DNA of 64,000 nt from Streptomyces sp. NBC_00376 (GCF_036077095.1 NZ_CP107960.1:8246001-8310000); one strand, 5' to 3'. Positions 9,410 through 18,760 are shown, counted from the stretch's first letter. The notes: generated by a model from the sequence alone, not told the origin. Numbers and translations: made by a program.

Positions 9410-9789
9410 TACTGGCCTCCAAGCCGGTGTTGGGCGGTATGCGTTCAGCGTGGCGTATGGCACCGACAAGAACGTAGAAATCCGGAAATAGAACGTGCCA
9501 GGTCCGAGGGGTGCGGGGACGGCGTCGATGACGGTGCGTCAGCCGGGGCTCGTCGGCTCGCTCCGTACGGCAGTGGTCAACAGGCACGGCCCACAGGAGA
9601 CCGCCGCGTCGGCGAACACGCCTCGGATGCGACGCGACCGCCGGGTGCGGATTCGTGATCACGGCCCCTCCGGCACGGAGTAAGGCCACCCTCTGCATGT
9701 CCGAAACTGGACGCCGCGAGTCAACGTGTCCGGGTGGGTGTCGATCCTCCGTGGCCTGCTGCCGGTAAGTGCAGGCTAGGCTGCCGCCC
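9410..9789. other. 380-nt intergenic region
   Basis: It lies between the divergent coiled-coil and HAD genes. No convincing small gene was found. A TAGGCT hexamer at 9776-9781 is correctly placed to act as the -10 box of a near-leaderless HAD transcript starting at 9790. Confidence 0.4.
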
Positions 9790-10449
9790 ATGACTCGTCA
9801 TCCTGTCGAACTGGTGATCTTCGACTGCGACGGTGTCCTCGTGGACAGCGAGCGGATATGCGTCAAGGTGGACGCGGTGATCATGGCCGACCTCGGATGC
9901 GCGTTCACGGAGGCCGAGATCATCGAGCGGTTCGTGGGCTCGTCCAGCGAGGTCTACACGGCGGCCGTGGAGCAACGGCTCGGGCGGCGGCTGGAGAAGG
10001 GCTGGCAGCACAAGTACGAGCACCTGTACCGGGCGGCGTTGGACGCCGAACTGACTGCTGTCGACGGCATCGCAGAGGCGCTGAACGGTCTCACCGCACC
10101 CGTCTGCGTTGCCTCGAACAGCGATCACGACGCCATCAGGCGGGGCCTCGAACTCGCCGCGCTGAGCCACCACTTCGAGGCGAACATCTTCAGCGCCGCC
10201 GACGTCACGACGGGCAAGCCCGCCCCCGACCTCTTCCTCCACGCCGCCCGCTCCATGGGAGTGGACCCCGGGCGATGCGCGGTGGTCGAGGACAGCGCAT
10301 ACGGAGTCCGGGCGGCGCGTGCCGCCGGGATGCGGGCCTTCGGCTACTGCGGCGGTCTCACACCCGCCTCGCGGCTGGAGGGGCCGGGCACCACCGTGTT
10401 CGACGACATGCGCGAACTGCCCGGCCTGCTGGCGGCCGTCACCCACTGA
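9790..10449 (+). CDS. HAD-IA family phosphatase
   Basis: A 219-residue haloacid-dehalogenase-type hydrolase. Motif I is IFDCDGVLVDSE with the nucleophile and acid aspartates, motif II is VCVASNSDHDAI, the motif III lysine is in TTGKPAPDLF, and motif IV is CAVVEDSAYGVRAARAAGM. The helical cap sits between residues ~15 and 90. It resembles beta-phosphoglucomutase and 6-phosphogluconate-phosphatase-like enzymes (YieH/YcjU group), which act on small phosphosugars. The ATG at 9790 has no clear ribosome site. Confidence 0.88.
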   Translation: MTRHPVELVIFDCDGVLVDSERICVKVDAVIMADLGCAFTEAEIIERFVGSSSEVYTAAVEQRLGRRLEKGWQHKYEHLYRAALDAELTAVDGIAEALNGLTAPVCVASNSDHDAIRRGLELAALSHHFEANIFSAADVTTGKPAPDLFLHAARSMGVDPGRCAVVEDSAYGVRAARAAGMRAFGYCGGLTPASRLEGPGTTVFDDMRELPGLLAAVTH

Positions 10450-10451
10450 GA

Positions 10452-10466
10452 ACGGGGCGGCCCCGT
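10452..10466. terminator. Short hairpin after the HAD gene
   Basis: ACGGGG and CCCCGT pair around a 3-nt loop, immediately after the HAD stop codon. Confidence 0.35.
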
Positions 10467-10468
10467 CC

Positions 10469-10760
10469 TCAAGCGCGACACCACGGCGCACGCACCACGT
10501 CGTCCTCGGAGACCTGGCAGTTCAGGCCGTTGACGACCTCGTCACCCTTGATGTCCCAGCCGACGACGCCGTTGCCCTTGCGGCCCAGCTCCACGAGACG
10601 TGCACGTTCATTCCCCTGCCCGGTGTTCACATCGCACTCCACGACACTCGTCCAGGCGCGGCCGTCCACCGCCCCGCCGGCGCGATCACCGGGAGCGCCA
10701 CCCGGCCAGCAGCAGGGCGGCCACGGCCGCGGCATCCGCGGTCTGTTCGAGTCACCCGGA
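10469..10760 (-). pseudogene. Frameshifted gene for a small secreted protein
   Basis: The 3' half reads as WTSVVECDVNTGQGNERARL ending in VVRAPWCRA, with Cys residues spaced as in a small exported protein. A plausible signal peptide (DAAAVAALLLAG, then VALPVIAPAG) lies just upstream but in two other frames. Restoring one G in each of two G runs (near 10700 and 10680) would join all three pieces. So it is either a recently inactivated gene or a place with homopolymer sequencing errors. The family is not recognised. Confidence 0.4.
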
Positions 10761-10868
10761 GGACGAGGTGCCGGTGCGTCTGCCGTCGGCGCGCTCGCGG
10801 CGCCCGGTGCGGTACTCGACGATCACGCCGAGACGCAGCGCGTACGAGGCTACGGCCACCGCGGCACC

Positions 10869-11237
10869 TCACCACCATCCGTGGAACGCCCCGACCACCA
10901 GGGCGAAGGTGACCGGGACGACGGCGGCGGCGGCCGGAGTGTGAGCGACGGAGCTGTCCGCGTGCACCCGGGCTCCGCCCCTGGCGGCGAAGTAGGCGTA
11001 TGTGGTGCGCGAGACCACGACGGCGAGCACCGAGGCGAGCAGCGCGGTGTTGAGGAGCATGCCGATCAGGACGTCCGGCCAGTTGGACGGCTCCATGGCG
11101 ACCAGCGCCTCACTCGCCTCAATCCCGCCACCGAGCGTCCAGGCCGGCTTGAGGACGGGCACTGCGAAGACGACCGCCAGCAGGATCATATGGCCGGGGC
11201 CGCCCTTGAGATCCTCCGACTTCTCCTTGTTGCTCAT
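10869..11237 (-). CDS. Small integral membrane protein
   Basis: A 122-residue protein, unrecognised, with three hydrophobic segments: MILLAVVFAVPVL near the N-terminus, a middle LIGMLLNTALLASVLAVVV, and AAAAVVPVTFALVVGAF at the C-terminus. The N-terminus is charged (SNKEKSEDLKGG). The ATG at 11237 is chosen; an ATG at 11261 is in the same frame and neither has a good ribosome site. It diverges from the ClpC-like gene. Confidence 0.55.
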   Translation of the reverse strand: MSNKEKSEDLKGGPGHMILLAVVFAVPVLKPAWTLGGGIEASEALVAMEPSNWPDVLIGMLLNTALLASVLAVVVSRTTYAYFAARGGARVHADSSVAHTPAAAAVVPVTFALVVGAFHGWW

Positions 11238-11603
11238 GACGCAAGTTCTGGCGGGGTCCATGCGGGCGGCGAGGCGACCTGCCGGGACCGCCGCCCGCGC
11301 GGTGCGGCACCGACGGTCCGGTCATCACCCGAACGGCGGATACCCGGCCGGTCCGCCACCGGGCCGGGAAGTCCGTGACGGCATGCCGAGCGACGCCGGC
11401 GGGCGATACATGATCGTCCGCGCCGTTGCGGGACGGAGTGGGCGTTGGTCTAGTGAAATCACCTGCCCGATGGGGGCCACGAGGCGACCGAGATGATCCG
11501 TGACCCCCGGGCGACCCACGCCCGCGTCCGGCGCAGGGCGATCCCGGCAGGCATACCCACCGATCGCGCTCTCCCTCTCACCCGCACTCACTGGACGGTG
11601 ACC
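11238..11603. other. 366-nt divergent intergenic region upstream of the ClpC-like gene
   Basis: No HspR-type inverted repeat (CTTGAGT with ACTCAAG) and no obvious ClgR box is present. GTGAAATCAC at 11453-11462 is a perfect but short palindrome. No small gene is supported. Confidence 0.4.
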
Positions 11604-14156
11604 ATGACCATGTCCTCCTTCGGCTCCTTCGGCGGCCCGGACCCGTTCAACGAACTGCTCAACCGGTTCTTCGGGATGTCCCCGGCGTCCTCGCCGCCAC
11701 AGGTGCAGCGGGTTCCCATCGGGCGGCTGCTGACCGAATCGGCGCGCGAGCTCATAGGCCGGGCGACCACACGCGCGACCGAGGACGGCAGCCGGGACCT
11801 GGACACGGAGCATCTGCTGTGGGCGGCCACCCAGGTGGACCCGGCACGCACCCTGCTCGAACAGGCCGGGGCCAACCCCGACGAGCTGGCCAAACGGATC
11901 GCGGAAGTCCTGCCGGGGGAGAGCGCAACGCCGTCCGCCGAGCCGAGCCTGACGCCCTCCGCCAAGCGCGTACTGCTGCAGGCCTACGAGCGTTCACAGG
12001 CAGCCGGCGTCTCCTACATCGGACCCGAGCACATCCTCGGCGCGCTGCTGGACACACAGGATTCCGGCGCGGCCAGACTGCTCGGCTCCTACGGCACGGA
12101 CACCGGCAGACTGCGGCGCGAGGCGGAGAGCGCGGCACGGGCCGACGGCACCCCGACGGGCGGGACCAGCGACACCCCCACACTCGACCAGTACGGACGG
12201 GACCTGACCGAAGAGGCGAAGGCCGGGAAACTCGACCCCGTGGTCGGCCGGGCCGAGGAGATCGAGCAGACCGTGGAGGTCCTCTCCCGGCGCTCCAAGA
12301 ACAACCCCGTGCTGATCGGCGAGCCCGGCGTCGGCAAGACCGCGATCGTGGAGGGGATCGCCCAGCGCATCGTGGCCGGGGACGTCCCCCGCACCCTCAA
12401 GGACAAGCGGGTGATCGCCCTGGACCTCTCCGGCCTGGTGGCGGGCTCCCAGTACCGCGGCCAGTTCGAGGAACGGCTCAAGAACGTCATCGAGGAGGTC
12501 AGCGCCGCCGCGGACTCGATGATCCTGTTCATCGACGAGCTGCACACCGTGGTCGGCGCCGGGGCGTCCGGCGAGGGCGCGATGGACGCGGGCAACATGC
12601 TCAAACCCGCTCTGGCCCGCGGCGAGCTGCATGTCGTCGGCGCGACGACCATCGACGAGTACCGCAAGCACATCGAGAAGGACGCCGCCCTTGAGCGCCG
12701 CTTCCAGCCCGTCATGGTGCCCGAGCCGACGGTCGAGGAGACCATCCAGATCCTGGAGGGCCTTCGGGACTCCTACGAGGCCCACCACCAGGTCCGCTTC
12801 GCCGACGAAGCCCTGGTGGCGGCGGCCGAGCTGTCCGACCGCTACATCAGCGACCGATTCCTGCCGGACAAGGCCATCGACCTCATGGACCAGGCGGGCG
12901 CCAGGGTACGGCTGCGCTCGCTCGGCCGGTCCACCGAAGTCGTCTCCCGAGAGGACCGGCTCGCCAAGCTGAAACGGGAGAAGGACGAGGCGGTCGCGTC
13001 CGAGGACTTCGAGAAGGCCTCCGGGCTGAAGACGCAGGTCGCGGAGACCGAGGCCGAACTCGCGGGCATCGAGGAACGCCGTGAGGGCGTCATGGACGTC
13101 ACCACCGCGGACATCGCCGATGTCGTCTCCCGCCGCACCGGCATCCCGGTCACGCAGCTCACCGCCAGCGAGAAGGAGAAGCTCCTCAAGCTGGAGGACG
13201 CACTGCACTCCCGGGTGGTCGGCCAGGACGAGGCGGTCACCGCGATCGCCCAGGCGGTGCGCCGCAACCGGGCCGGAATGGGCGACCCCGACCGTCCCGT
13301 CGGCTCCTTCCTCTTCCTCGGTCCCACCGGTGTGGGCAAGACCGAACTCGCCAAGGCACTGGCCGAGTTGCTCTTCGGCGATGAGCACCGCATGGTCCGC
13401 TTCGACATGAGCGAGTTCCAGGAGAAGCACACCGTCTCGCGGCTCGTCGGCGCACCCCCCGGATACGTGGGCCACGAGGAGGCCGGCCAGCTGACGGAGA
13501 AGGTACGCCGCCAGCCGTACAGCGTGCTCCTGTTCGACGAGGTGGAGAAGGCCCACCCGGACGTCTTCAACACGCTGCTGCAAGTCCTCGACGACGGACG
13601 CCTGACCGACGCGCAGGGGCGGACGGTAGACTTCCGTCACACCGTCGTCATCATGACGTCCAACATCGGGGCCCAGCGCATCCTCGCCCACAAGGGCGAT
13701 GTCTCCGAGATCCGTGACGACCTCATGGGCGACCTGCGGGGCCACTTCCCGCCGGAGTTCCTCAACCGTGTCGACGAGACGATCATCTTCCACGGCCTCG
13801 ACAAGGACGACCTCGGCCTCATCGTCGACCTGATGCTGGACGGCAGCAAACGCCGCGTACGGGCCCAGGGAATGGAACTGGAGATCACGGAGGCCGCGAA
13901 GAAGCTCCTCGTCGCACACGGCCACCAGCCGGAGTTCGGGGCCCGCCCGCTGCGCCGCACGATCCAGACCGAACTCGACAACCGCATCGCCTCCCTGCTG
14001 CTGAGCGACGAGGCGGAGCCGGGCGACACCGTCGTCGCCGACGTGAAGGACAACGCGCTGGTCTGCTCGATCCGCCGACCGGAGCCAGGGGCAGAGGCCG
14101 GGGCCGATACCAAGTCGGGTGCCGGGTCCGCGACCGAGGCGACCGAGGCCGAGTAG
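11604..14156 (+). CDS. ClpC-type double AAA+ ATPase lacking a ClpP-docking loop
   Basis: An 850-residue Hsp100 unfoldase. After a glycine- and phenylalanine-rich leader (~1-30) comes a Clp N-domain (~35-165). AAA1 has Walker A GEPGVGKT (~239), pore loop YRG and Walker [10 protein letters not shown] short UVR-like middle segment follows ([18 protein letters not shown], ~460). AAA2 has GPTGVGKT (~573), pore loop GYVGHEE and LLFDEVEK. The short middle segment is ClpC-like rather than ClpB-like. Between MTSNIG and FLNRVDE, however, the loop is about ten residues shorter than in ClpC1 and has no LGF/IGF-like tripeptide, so ClpP docking is doubtful. I chose the ATG at 11604; GTG 11598 and ATG 11610 are alternatives. 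Confidence 0.9.
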   Translation: MTMSSFGSFGGPDPFNELLNRFFGMSPASSPPQVQRVPIGRLLTESARELIGRATTRATEDGSRDLDTEHLLWAATQVDPARTLLEQAGANPDELAKRIAEVLPGESATPSAEPSLTPSAKRVLLQAYERSQAAGVSYIGPEHILGALLDTQDSGAARLLGSYGTDTGRLRREAESAARADGTPTGGTSDTPTLDQYGRDLTEEAKAGKLDPVVGRAEEIEQTVEVLSRRSKNNPVLIGEPGVGKTAIVEGIAQRIVAGDVPRTLKDKRVIALDLSGLVAGSQYRGQFEERLKNVIEEVSAAADSMILFIDELHTVVGAGASGEGAMDAGNMLKPALARGELHVVGATTIDEYRKHIEKDAALERRFQPVMVPEPTVEETIQILEGLRDSYEAHHQVRFADEALVAAAELSDRYISDRFLPDKAIDLMDQAGARVRLRSLGRSTEVVSREDRLAKLKREKDEAVASEDFEKASGLKTQVAETEAELAGIEERREGVMDVTTADIADVVSRRTGIPVTQLTASEKEKLLKLEDALHSRVVGQDEAVTAIAQAVRRNRAGMGDPDRPVGSFLFLGPTGVGKTELAKALAELLFGDEHRMVRFDMSEFQEKHTVSRLVGAPPGYVGHEEAGQLTEKVRRQPYSVLLFDEVEKAHPDVFNTLLQVLDDGRLTDAQGRTVDFRHTVVIMTSNIGAQRILAHKGDVSEIRDDLMGDLRGHFPPEFLNRVDETIIFHGLDKDDLGLIVDLMLDGSKRRVRAQGMELEITEAAKKLLVAHGHQPEFGARPLRRTIQTELDNRIASLLLSDEAEPGDTVVADVKDNALVCSIRRPEPGAEAGADTKSGAGSATEATEAE

Positions 14157-14179
14157 GCCCCGCCGCCGATCCCCGACCA

Positions 14180-14222
14180 CAGGGCCTGGCGCGCGGTCCC
14201 GGGAACTGCGCGCCAAGCCCTG
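14180..14222. terminator. Hairpin terminator between convergent genes
   Basis: CAGGGCCTGGCGCGC (14180-14194) and GCGCGCCAAGCCCTG (14208-14222) form a 15-position stem with one mismatch and a 13-nt loop, 24 nt after the ClpC-like stop codon and 28 nt before the end of the leftward glycosyltransferase gene. Confidence 0.65.
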
Positions 14223-14249
14223 TCAGGGATCCGCCGGCGTCTCGCCGGA

Positions 14250-15911
14250 TCAGTCCTCGGCGTGCAGGACGCCCTCATAGGCGAGCCACTGGGCGAAGGC
14301 GTGCAGTCCGCGTGCCAGACCCGTCGCGGGCGTCCAGCCGGGCGGTCGCACCGCGTCCGCCGGGGCAGGCCGCCCGTCCCCGGACCCGGCAACGGACCCG
14401 GCCCCGGTCCCGGTCCGCACCGGCACGGGCCGTACGGCCTCGTGCACGGCCTGCGCCAACTCCGCCGCCGTGCACGGTTTCTCGGGCGCGACCGTGAGGA
14501 CGTGCCGTTCCGGCCGGATCCGGAGCACGGCCTCGATCGCGTCGGCGAGATCGTCCACGTACACCGGATGCACCTCGGCGTCCGGATCACCCTCGACCAC
14601 GACGGGACGGCTCCGCAGCGCCTCCCACACCATGCGGCCGACACGGCTGTCGCGCGAGCAGCCGGGGCCGTACACCTCACCCACGCCCAGGCGGTACGGG
14701 ACGGGGTCGCCCTGCGGACGGATCGTCACCTCCGGTTCGGCGCCGTGGAGCCGCGTGAGGTCGACGACGGCGGCGGACCGCTCCTCCCGGTCGGCCAGCC
14801 TGCGCACGAGGTGTTCGCCGAGCGGTGTCGCCGCCCCGCGCCACATCAGGCCGCCCGGCCGCCGGGGCCGCGGCCGGTGCCCGGCGGCAGCCTCGCGCCC
14901 GGCCTGGAGCGCCAGCCGCGCCACCTCGGCCAGGGGTTCGCGACGCCGCGCGATGTGCTCCTCCGTACTGGCGTTGCTGATGCCGCCCGGACCGATCGTC
15001 GCCACCGCCTCCGCGTACGCCGGAGACGCCTCGGGCGGCACCGCCAATCCGGCGCGGGCCGCCTCGAACCCCATCGCGAGTGCCGTCAGCCAGGTCCCTC
15101 GTACATCCGCCTCGGCCGCGCCGCCGCCGGGCGGACGGAGCAGCGCGGGCGAGAGACCGGCGCCGCGCAGGTACTGCTCCGCGTCCAGGTGCAGCCACCG
15201 TTCCGGGCCGGGGCCGGAGACCCGTACCGCGCACTTCGCGACGCCGTACTTGAAGAACGGGATCACCGTCAGGCCGGCCAGGGTCCGGCCCTCGCCCCCG
15301 GCCCCGTCCCCCGGCAGGAAGCAGACCGAGCGGCGCGGGCCGCGGAACGCGTTCCCGGAGATCGAGCCGCGGTCCTCGTGCTCGGCGAGGTTCGGCACGG
15401 CGACATGGCGCGGTACACCGTTGGCACACAGATAGCGGTACATCAGGATGTCGTCGGGCCAGCCGCCGAGCCGCTGCCTCCCGTACGCGACGAAACCCTC
15501 GGCGACCCGGCGCGGCAGAACGATCGCCACGCAGGGGAAGTACTCGTTGACGGCACCGACCCAGCGGGCACCCGCCATCGCCCCGAACCGCACGGCCGCC
15601 CCGTTGCGGGAGTCCCAGAGAGCGAACAGGGCGAGCGCCGAGTCGGGCAACTCCTCGATCGCGCACCGGACCCGGTCGAAGAAGGAATCGGACAACACCA
15701 TGTCGTCCTGGATCACCAGTTGATGCGTGGCCCCGTCCTCGATCGCCGACCACGCGGCCAGCGCGGTGCGCAGCACCGACGGAGTCCCGGTGGGGTCGGG
15801 GTCCATGACGACCCGCAGAAGGCCGGACGGCGCGCTCAACGCCAGTTTCTCGGCCGCCGCGCGGCGCTTGGGATGGGTCATGACCACTGCACTGAGCCGT
15901 TGACGCGCCAT
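14250..15911 (-). CDS. Glycosyltransferase fused to degenerate epimerase domain
   Basis: A 553-residue protein of two parts. Residues 1-~225 resemble a GT-A glycosyltransferase: it opens with LSAVVMTHPKRR, has the acidic metal motif in QLVIQDDMVLSDSFF, and a later GGWPDDILMYRYLC. After a middle region the C-terminal ~200 residues look like an extended SDR epimerase (RLGVGEVYGPG, VHPVYVDDLADAIEAVL). The nucleotide-binding loop has decayed to RGAATPLGEHLV and no YxxxK is present, so this half is probably not catalytic. The ATG at 15911 has an excellent GGGAGGAC site. The N-terminal half is related to the gene at 28469-29608. It diverges from the epimerase gene across 188 nt. Confidence 0.78.
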   Translation of the reverse strand: MARQRLSAVVMTHPKRRAAAEKLALSAPSGLLRVVMDPDPTGTPSVLRTALAAWSAIEDGATHQLVIQDDMVLSDSFFDRVRCAIEELPDSALALFALWDSRNGAAVRFGAMAGARWVGAVNEYFPCVAIVLPRRVAEGFVAYGRQRLGGWPDDILMYRYLCANGVPRHVAVPNLAEHEDRGSISGNAFRGPRRSVCFLPGDGAGGEGRTLAGLTVIPFFKYGVAKCAVRVSGPGPERWLHLDAEQYLRGAGLSPALLRPPGGGAAEADVRGTWLTALAMGFEAARAGLAVPPEASPAYAEAVATIGPGGISNASTEEHIARRREPLAEVARLALQAGREAAAGHRPRPRRPGGLMWRGAATPLGEHLVRRLADREERSAAVVDLTRLHGAEPEVTIRPQGDPVPYRLGVGEVYGPGCSRDSRVGRMVWEALRSRPVVVEGDPDAEVHPVYVDDLADAIEAVLRIRPERHVLTVAPEKPCTAAELAQAVHEAVRPVPVRTGTGAGSVAGSGDGRPAPADAVRPPGWTPATGLARGLHAFAQWLAYEGVLHAED

Positions 15912-16099
15912 ACGTCCTCCCTCTGTCCGGGCCTGCCCGGCACCCGTGTCCCGCCAGCCAGATCCGGACAGTACGGATGGCTCACACGCCCCGCAAGAGT
16001 GCCGAAATCGCCCTCTGGCGGGCATGCGACGGGCCCGACGATGCTTGCGCTCGCATGCCGAGAACCGACTGCATCCCCTGACGCCGGAAAGAGGCTTCC

Positions 16100-17245
16100 A
16101 TGCCCGCGTTACCCTCCTTGGCCGTCGCCGAGGGCTCCATCGCCAACCAGGAGACCGTCCGCTCCCGGCTCGAACAGCTCCGTGACGCCCGCGTCGTGGT
16201 GACCGGCGGCGGCGGGCTCGTCGGCAGCCGGCTGGTCGCGCTGCTGCGGAGCGCCGGAGCCATCGTCACCGTCCTGGACCGGATGGACGCCTACCCCGAG
16301 TCGGGCCACGCGACCTTCGGGGTGGCGCGCAGCGGCGCACGCCTTGTCGTGGGCGACGTCCGCGACGCCGCGGTTGTCGGAGGGCTGCTGCGCGAGGCCG
16401 ACTTCGTGGTGCACGCGGCCGCCTACGCGGATGTCGCCGCCTGCACCCGGCGCCCCGACATCGCCTTCCGCGCCAACGTGGAGGGCACCCAGGTCGTCCT
16501 GGAACAGGCCGCCCGCTTCCCGGTCCGCAGGCTCGTACTGGTCTCCTCCGCCTCCGTGTACGGCGACGGCGTGCCCGGCATCGAGGGACCGCAGGTCTTC
16601 CACGAGGGCATGCCGCTGCATCCGGTATCCGTGTACGCGAACTCCAAGCTCTGGGCCGAGCACCAGACCCGGCTGATGCTCGGTGCCGCCGGCGGCACCG
16701 AGTACGCGGTGGTGCGTTACTTCTCCGTGTACGGCGAGCCCCAGATCCCCAAGCCCGGCAGCCACTCCTGGATGGTGCCCTGGCTCTCCCTCCAGGCCCG
16801 CCTCGGCCGGCCGATGCGCCTCAACGGCGGCGGGATCCAGGTCCGCGACCTCATCCACGTCGACGACGTCGCCGAGGCCACCGCACTCGCCCTGACCGAG
16901 GACCGGATGGCCGGGCAGACCGTCAACGTCGGAACGGGCAGGCCAACTTCGGTCAAGGAAGTGGCCGACCTGATCGCCCCGTACTTCCCCGGCGCGCGGC
17001 GGATCACCACCCCGCGCCCCGAGGGGGACCCGCTCGGCGGCTACGCCTCGGTCGAACACTCCAGGGAACTGCTGCGCTGGCAGGCGGGCATCGGGGTCCG
17101 TGAGGGCGTGGAGCGCTACGTGCGATGGTTGCTCGCCACGCCGGACGCCACGCCGCGCTGGCTGGCCGACGAGGCGGCGGGGCATGAGACGCTGCGCGAC
17201 GACGGGGCCGGGGGGACAGCGACGGAGGCGACACGCACGACATGA
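16100..17245 (+). CDS. NAD-dependent sugar epimerase/dehydratase
   Basis: A 381-residue extended SDR. The cofactor loop is TGGGGLVGSRLV (~35-46) and the catalytic serine/tyrosine region is LVSSASVYGDG with YANSK as the YxxxK motif. GRPMRLNGGGIQVRDLIHVD matches the substrate side of UDP-glucose 4-epimerase-like enzymes, which act on nucleotide sugars. It is the first gene of a coupled trio: its TGA overlaps the ATG of the NUDIX gene (ATGA at 17242). The ATG has GAGG 7 nt upstream. The ~70-residue tail after the last strand is low-complexity. Confidence 0.88.
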   Translation: MPALPSLAVAEGSIANQETVRSRLEQLRDARVVVTGGGGLVGSRLVALLRSAGAIVTVLDRMDAYPESGHATFGVARSGARLVVGDVRDAAVVGGLLREADFVVHAAAYADVAACTRRPDIAFRANVEGTQVVLEQAARFPVRRLVLVSSASVYGDGVPGIEGPQVFHEGMPLHPVSVYANSKLWAEHQTRLMLGAAGGTEYAVVRYFSVYGEPQIPKPGSHSWMVPWLSLQARLGRPMRLNGGGIQVRDLIHVDDVAEATALALTEDRMAGQTVNVGTGRPTSVKEVADLIAPYFPGARRITTPRPEGDPLGGYASVEHSRELLRWQAGIGVREGVERYVRWLLATPDATPRWLADEAAGHETLRDDGAGGTATEATRTT

Positions 17246-17736
17246 GTTATGCCGGTTCCTACATCTGGTCGTTGCGTCAAGAAGTCGGCTCCAGAACCCT
17301 CCTCGTGCCCGGTGCGCAGGTGCTTCTGCTCGACTCCGAGGGCCGGGGGCTGTTCCAGCAGCGCGTGGACAACGGGGTCTGGGAACTGCCGGCCGGTGCC
17401 TGCGAGGAGGGCGGCGACTTCGCCGACGCGGCCGTCCGGGAGGTCGCCGAGGAGACCGGGCTGCGGGTGGAGCGGGATGATCTGGTGGCGTTCGGATCGC
17501 TCTCCGATCCGCAGGTGCACACCCTCACCTACCCGAACGGGGACGTGACGCACTGCTTCGCGCTGTGCTTCTTCGCCCGGCGCTGGTCGGGGACGCTCGC
17601 GCCCGGCGCCGACGAGGTGCGCCAGGCACTGTTCCGGCCGCTCGGCGACCCGCCCCGGCCACTGCATCCGCCGACGGAGGTGGTGCTGTCCATGTACGAG
17701 AGGTTCCGCACGGAGGGAAGGTTCCAGGCACGGTGA
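17242..17736 (+). CDS. NUDIX hydrolase
   Basis: A 164-residue pyrophosphohydrolase. The Nudix box reads GACEEGGDFADAAVREVAEE followed by TGL. The metal-binding REVAEE core is intact, but the first glutamate of the GX5E part is replaced by glycine. Nudix enzymes hydrolyse nucleoside diphosphates linked to another moiety, including nucleotide sugars, which suits a position between an epimerase and a sugar kinase. It is translationally coupled on both sides by 4-nt overlaps (ATGA upstream, GTGA downstream). Confidence 0.88.
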   Translation: MSYAGSYIWSLRQEVGSRTLLVPGAQVLLLDSEGRGLFQQRVDNGVWELPAGACEEGGDFADAAVREVAEETGLRVERDDLVAFGSLSDPQVHTLTYPNGDVTHCFALCFFARRWSGTLAPGADEVRQALFRPLGDPPRPLHPPTEVVLSMYERFRTEGRFQAR

Positions 17737-18698
17737 ATGCCAAACATCCGATACGCGCGGTGGTTCCCTGCCGGGCCTGCCTGTCCGGCGAGGACCTGGA
17801 CTGGCTCGGCGGGGGCCGCTCGGTGAGTCTCGCGCTCGGCCTGATGACGACCGTGGAGGTCGTGCCCGGCCCCGACGGGGAGACCGAGGACAGCTGGCAG
17901 CGGGGGGTGTGGACGTTCCTGCGCGAGCGGCTGCCCGGCCTCGCCGCACACCCGCCCGCCGTCACCGTGCGCAGCGAGGCTCCCGCGGCGAGCGGTCTCT
18001 CGTCGTCGACGGCACGGATCGTGGCGCTGTTCCGGGCGTTCACGGACGCGTCGCTCTCCGGGCGGCGCGTCTGCGACACCACGATCGCGCAGTGGGCGTA
18101 CGAGTTCGAGTTCGCGGTCTTCAACGGTGGCGGCATGGACCACCTCGCGGTCGTCGAGGGCGGCGCGCTCCTTCTCGACGGCCGCGAACAAGGACTTCCG
18201 GCCGTACGGGAGCGGCTGGACCTCCCGGCCGAGTGGCGGGTGGTCGTCGTGGACTCCGGCACCCACAAGGACACCAGGCACCACATCCGGGACGTACGGG
18301 CGCAGCTCGCCGCCGGCGACCCGGCGCTCGCCGCGTACCGGCGCGCGGCCGACGAGGCATCGGGCCGGGTGTGGGAGGCGCTGCGCGGCAGGGATCTGGC
18401 CCGGCTCGGGGCCGCTATGACCGACGCCCACGAGGCCATGCGGGATCACCAGCGGATGTCGACGCCGCTCCTGGAGGAGCTGCGAAGGGACGCGCTGCGC
18501 TCCGCCGGCCTGCCGCTGAAGCTGAGCGGGGCAGGCGGAGGCGGTGCGCTGGTCGGCGTCTGCCGGGCGGAGGAGACCGCGGAACGGGTGCGGCGCCTGG
18601 AGCGGGCGCTGCGCGTCTCCCATCCGGGGGCCCGGGTCCTGCCCACCGCGGCGGCCCCGGGCACCCGCCGGGCCCCGGTGCCGGCCGAGAGGGGATAG
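17733..18698 (+). CDS. GHMP superfamily sugar kinase
   Basis: A 321-residue kinase. CRACLSGEDLDWLGGG resembles the galactokinase N-terminal signature, the GHMP phosphate-binding motif is EAPAASGLSSSTA (~83-95), and the C-terminal motif is KLSGAGGGGALVGV (~262). NGGGMDHLAVVEGGAL corresponds to the substrate and base region. It probably phosphorylates a sugar or sugar-like alcohol; galactokinase, heptokinase and similar activities cannot be told apart by eye. The GTG overlaps the NUDIX stop by 4 nt. Its stop codon lies in the arm of the downstream hairpin. Confidence 0.85.
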   Translation: MNAKHPIRAVVPCRACLSGEDLDWLGGGRSVSLALGLMTTVEVVPGPDGETEDSWQRGVWTFLRERLPGLAAHPPAVTVRSEAPAASGLSSSTARIVALFRAFTDASLSGRRVCDTTIAQWAYEFEFAVFNGGGMDHLAVVEGGALLLDGREQGLPAVRERLDLPAEWRVVVVDSGTHKDTRHHIRDVRAQLAAGDPALAAYRRAADEASGRVWEALRGRDLARLGAAMTDAHEAMRDHQRMSTPLLEELRRDALRSAGLPLKLSGAGGGGALVGVCRAEETAERVRRLERALRVSHPGARVLPTAAAPGTRRAPVPAERG

Positions 18699-18760
18699 GG
18701 CCTGTCCGCCGGATCAGGTCCCTGGGCCTGATCCGGCGGATCAGGGTCGGACAGGCCCTA
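18696..18760. terminator. Nested hairpin spanning two convergent stop codons
   Basis: Outer arms TAGGGCCTGTCC (18696-18707) and GGACAGGCCCTA (18749-18760) are a perfect 12-bp match. Inner arms CCGGATCAGG (18709-18718) and CCTGATCCGG (18727-18736) give another 10 bp. The first TAG is the kinase stop codon and the last CTA is the radical SAM stop codon, so the whole intergenic space is one bidirectional terminator. Confidence 0.75.

Noticed and set aside
11994..14216. A 740-codon open frame on the minus strand
   Set aside because: It is the mirror of the ClpC-like gene: high-GC third positions keep the opposite strand open. Its translation has no domain, no start signal, and the + strand carries complete Walker motifs.
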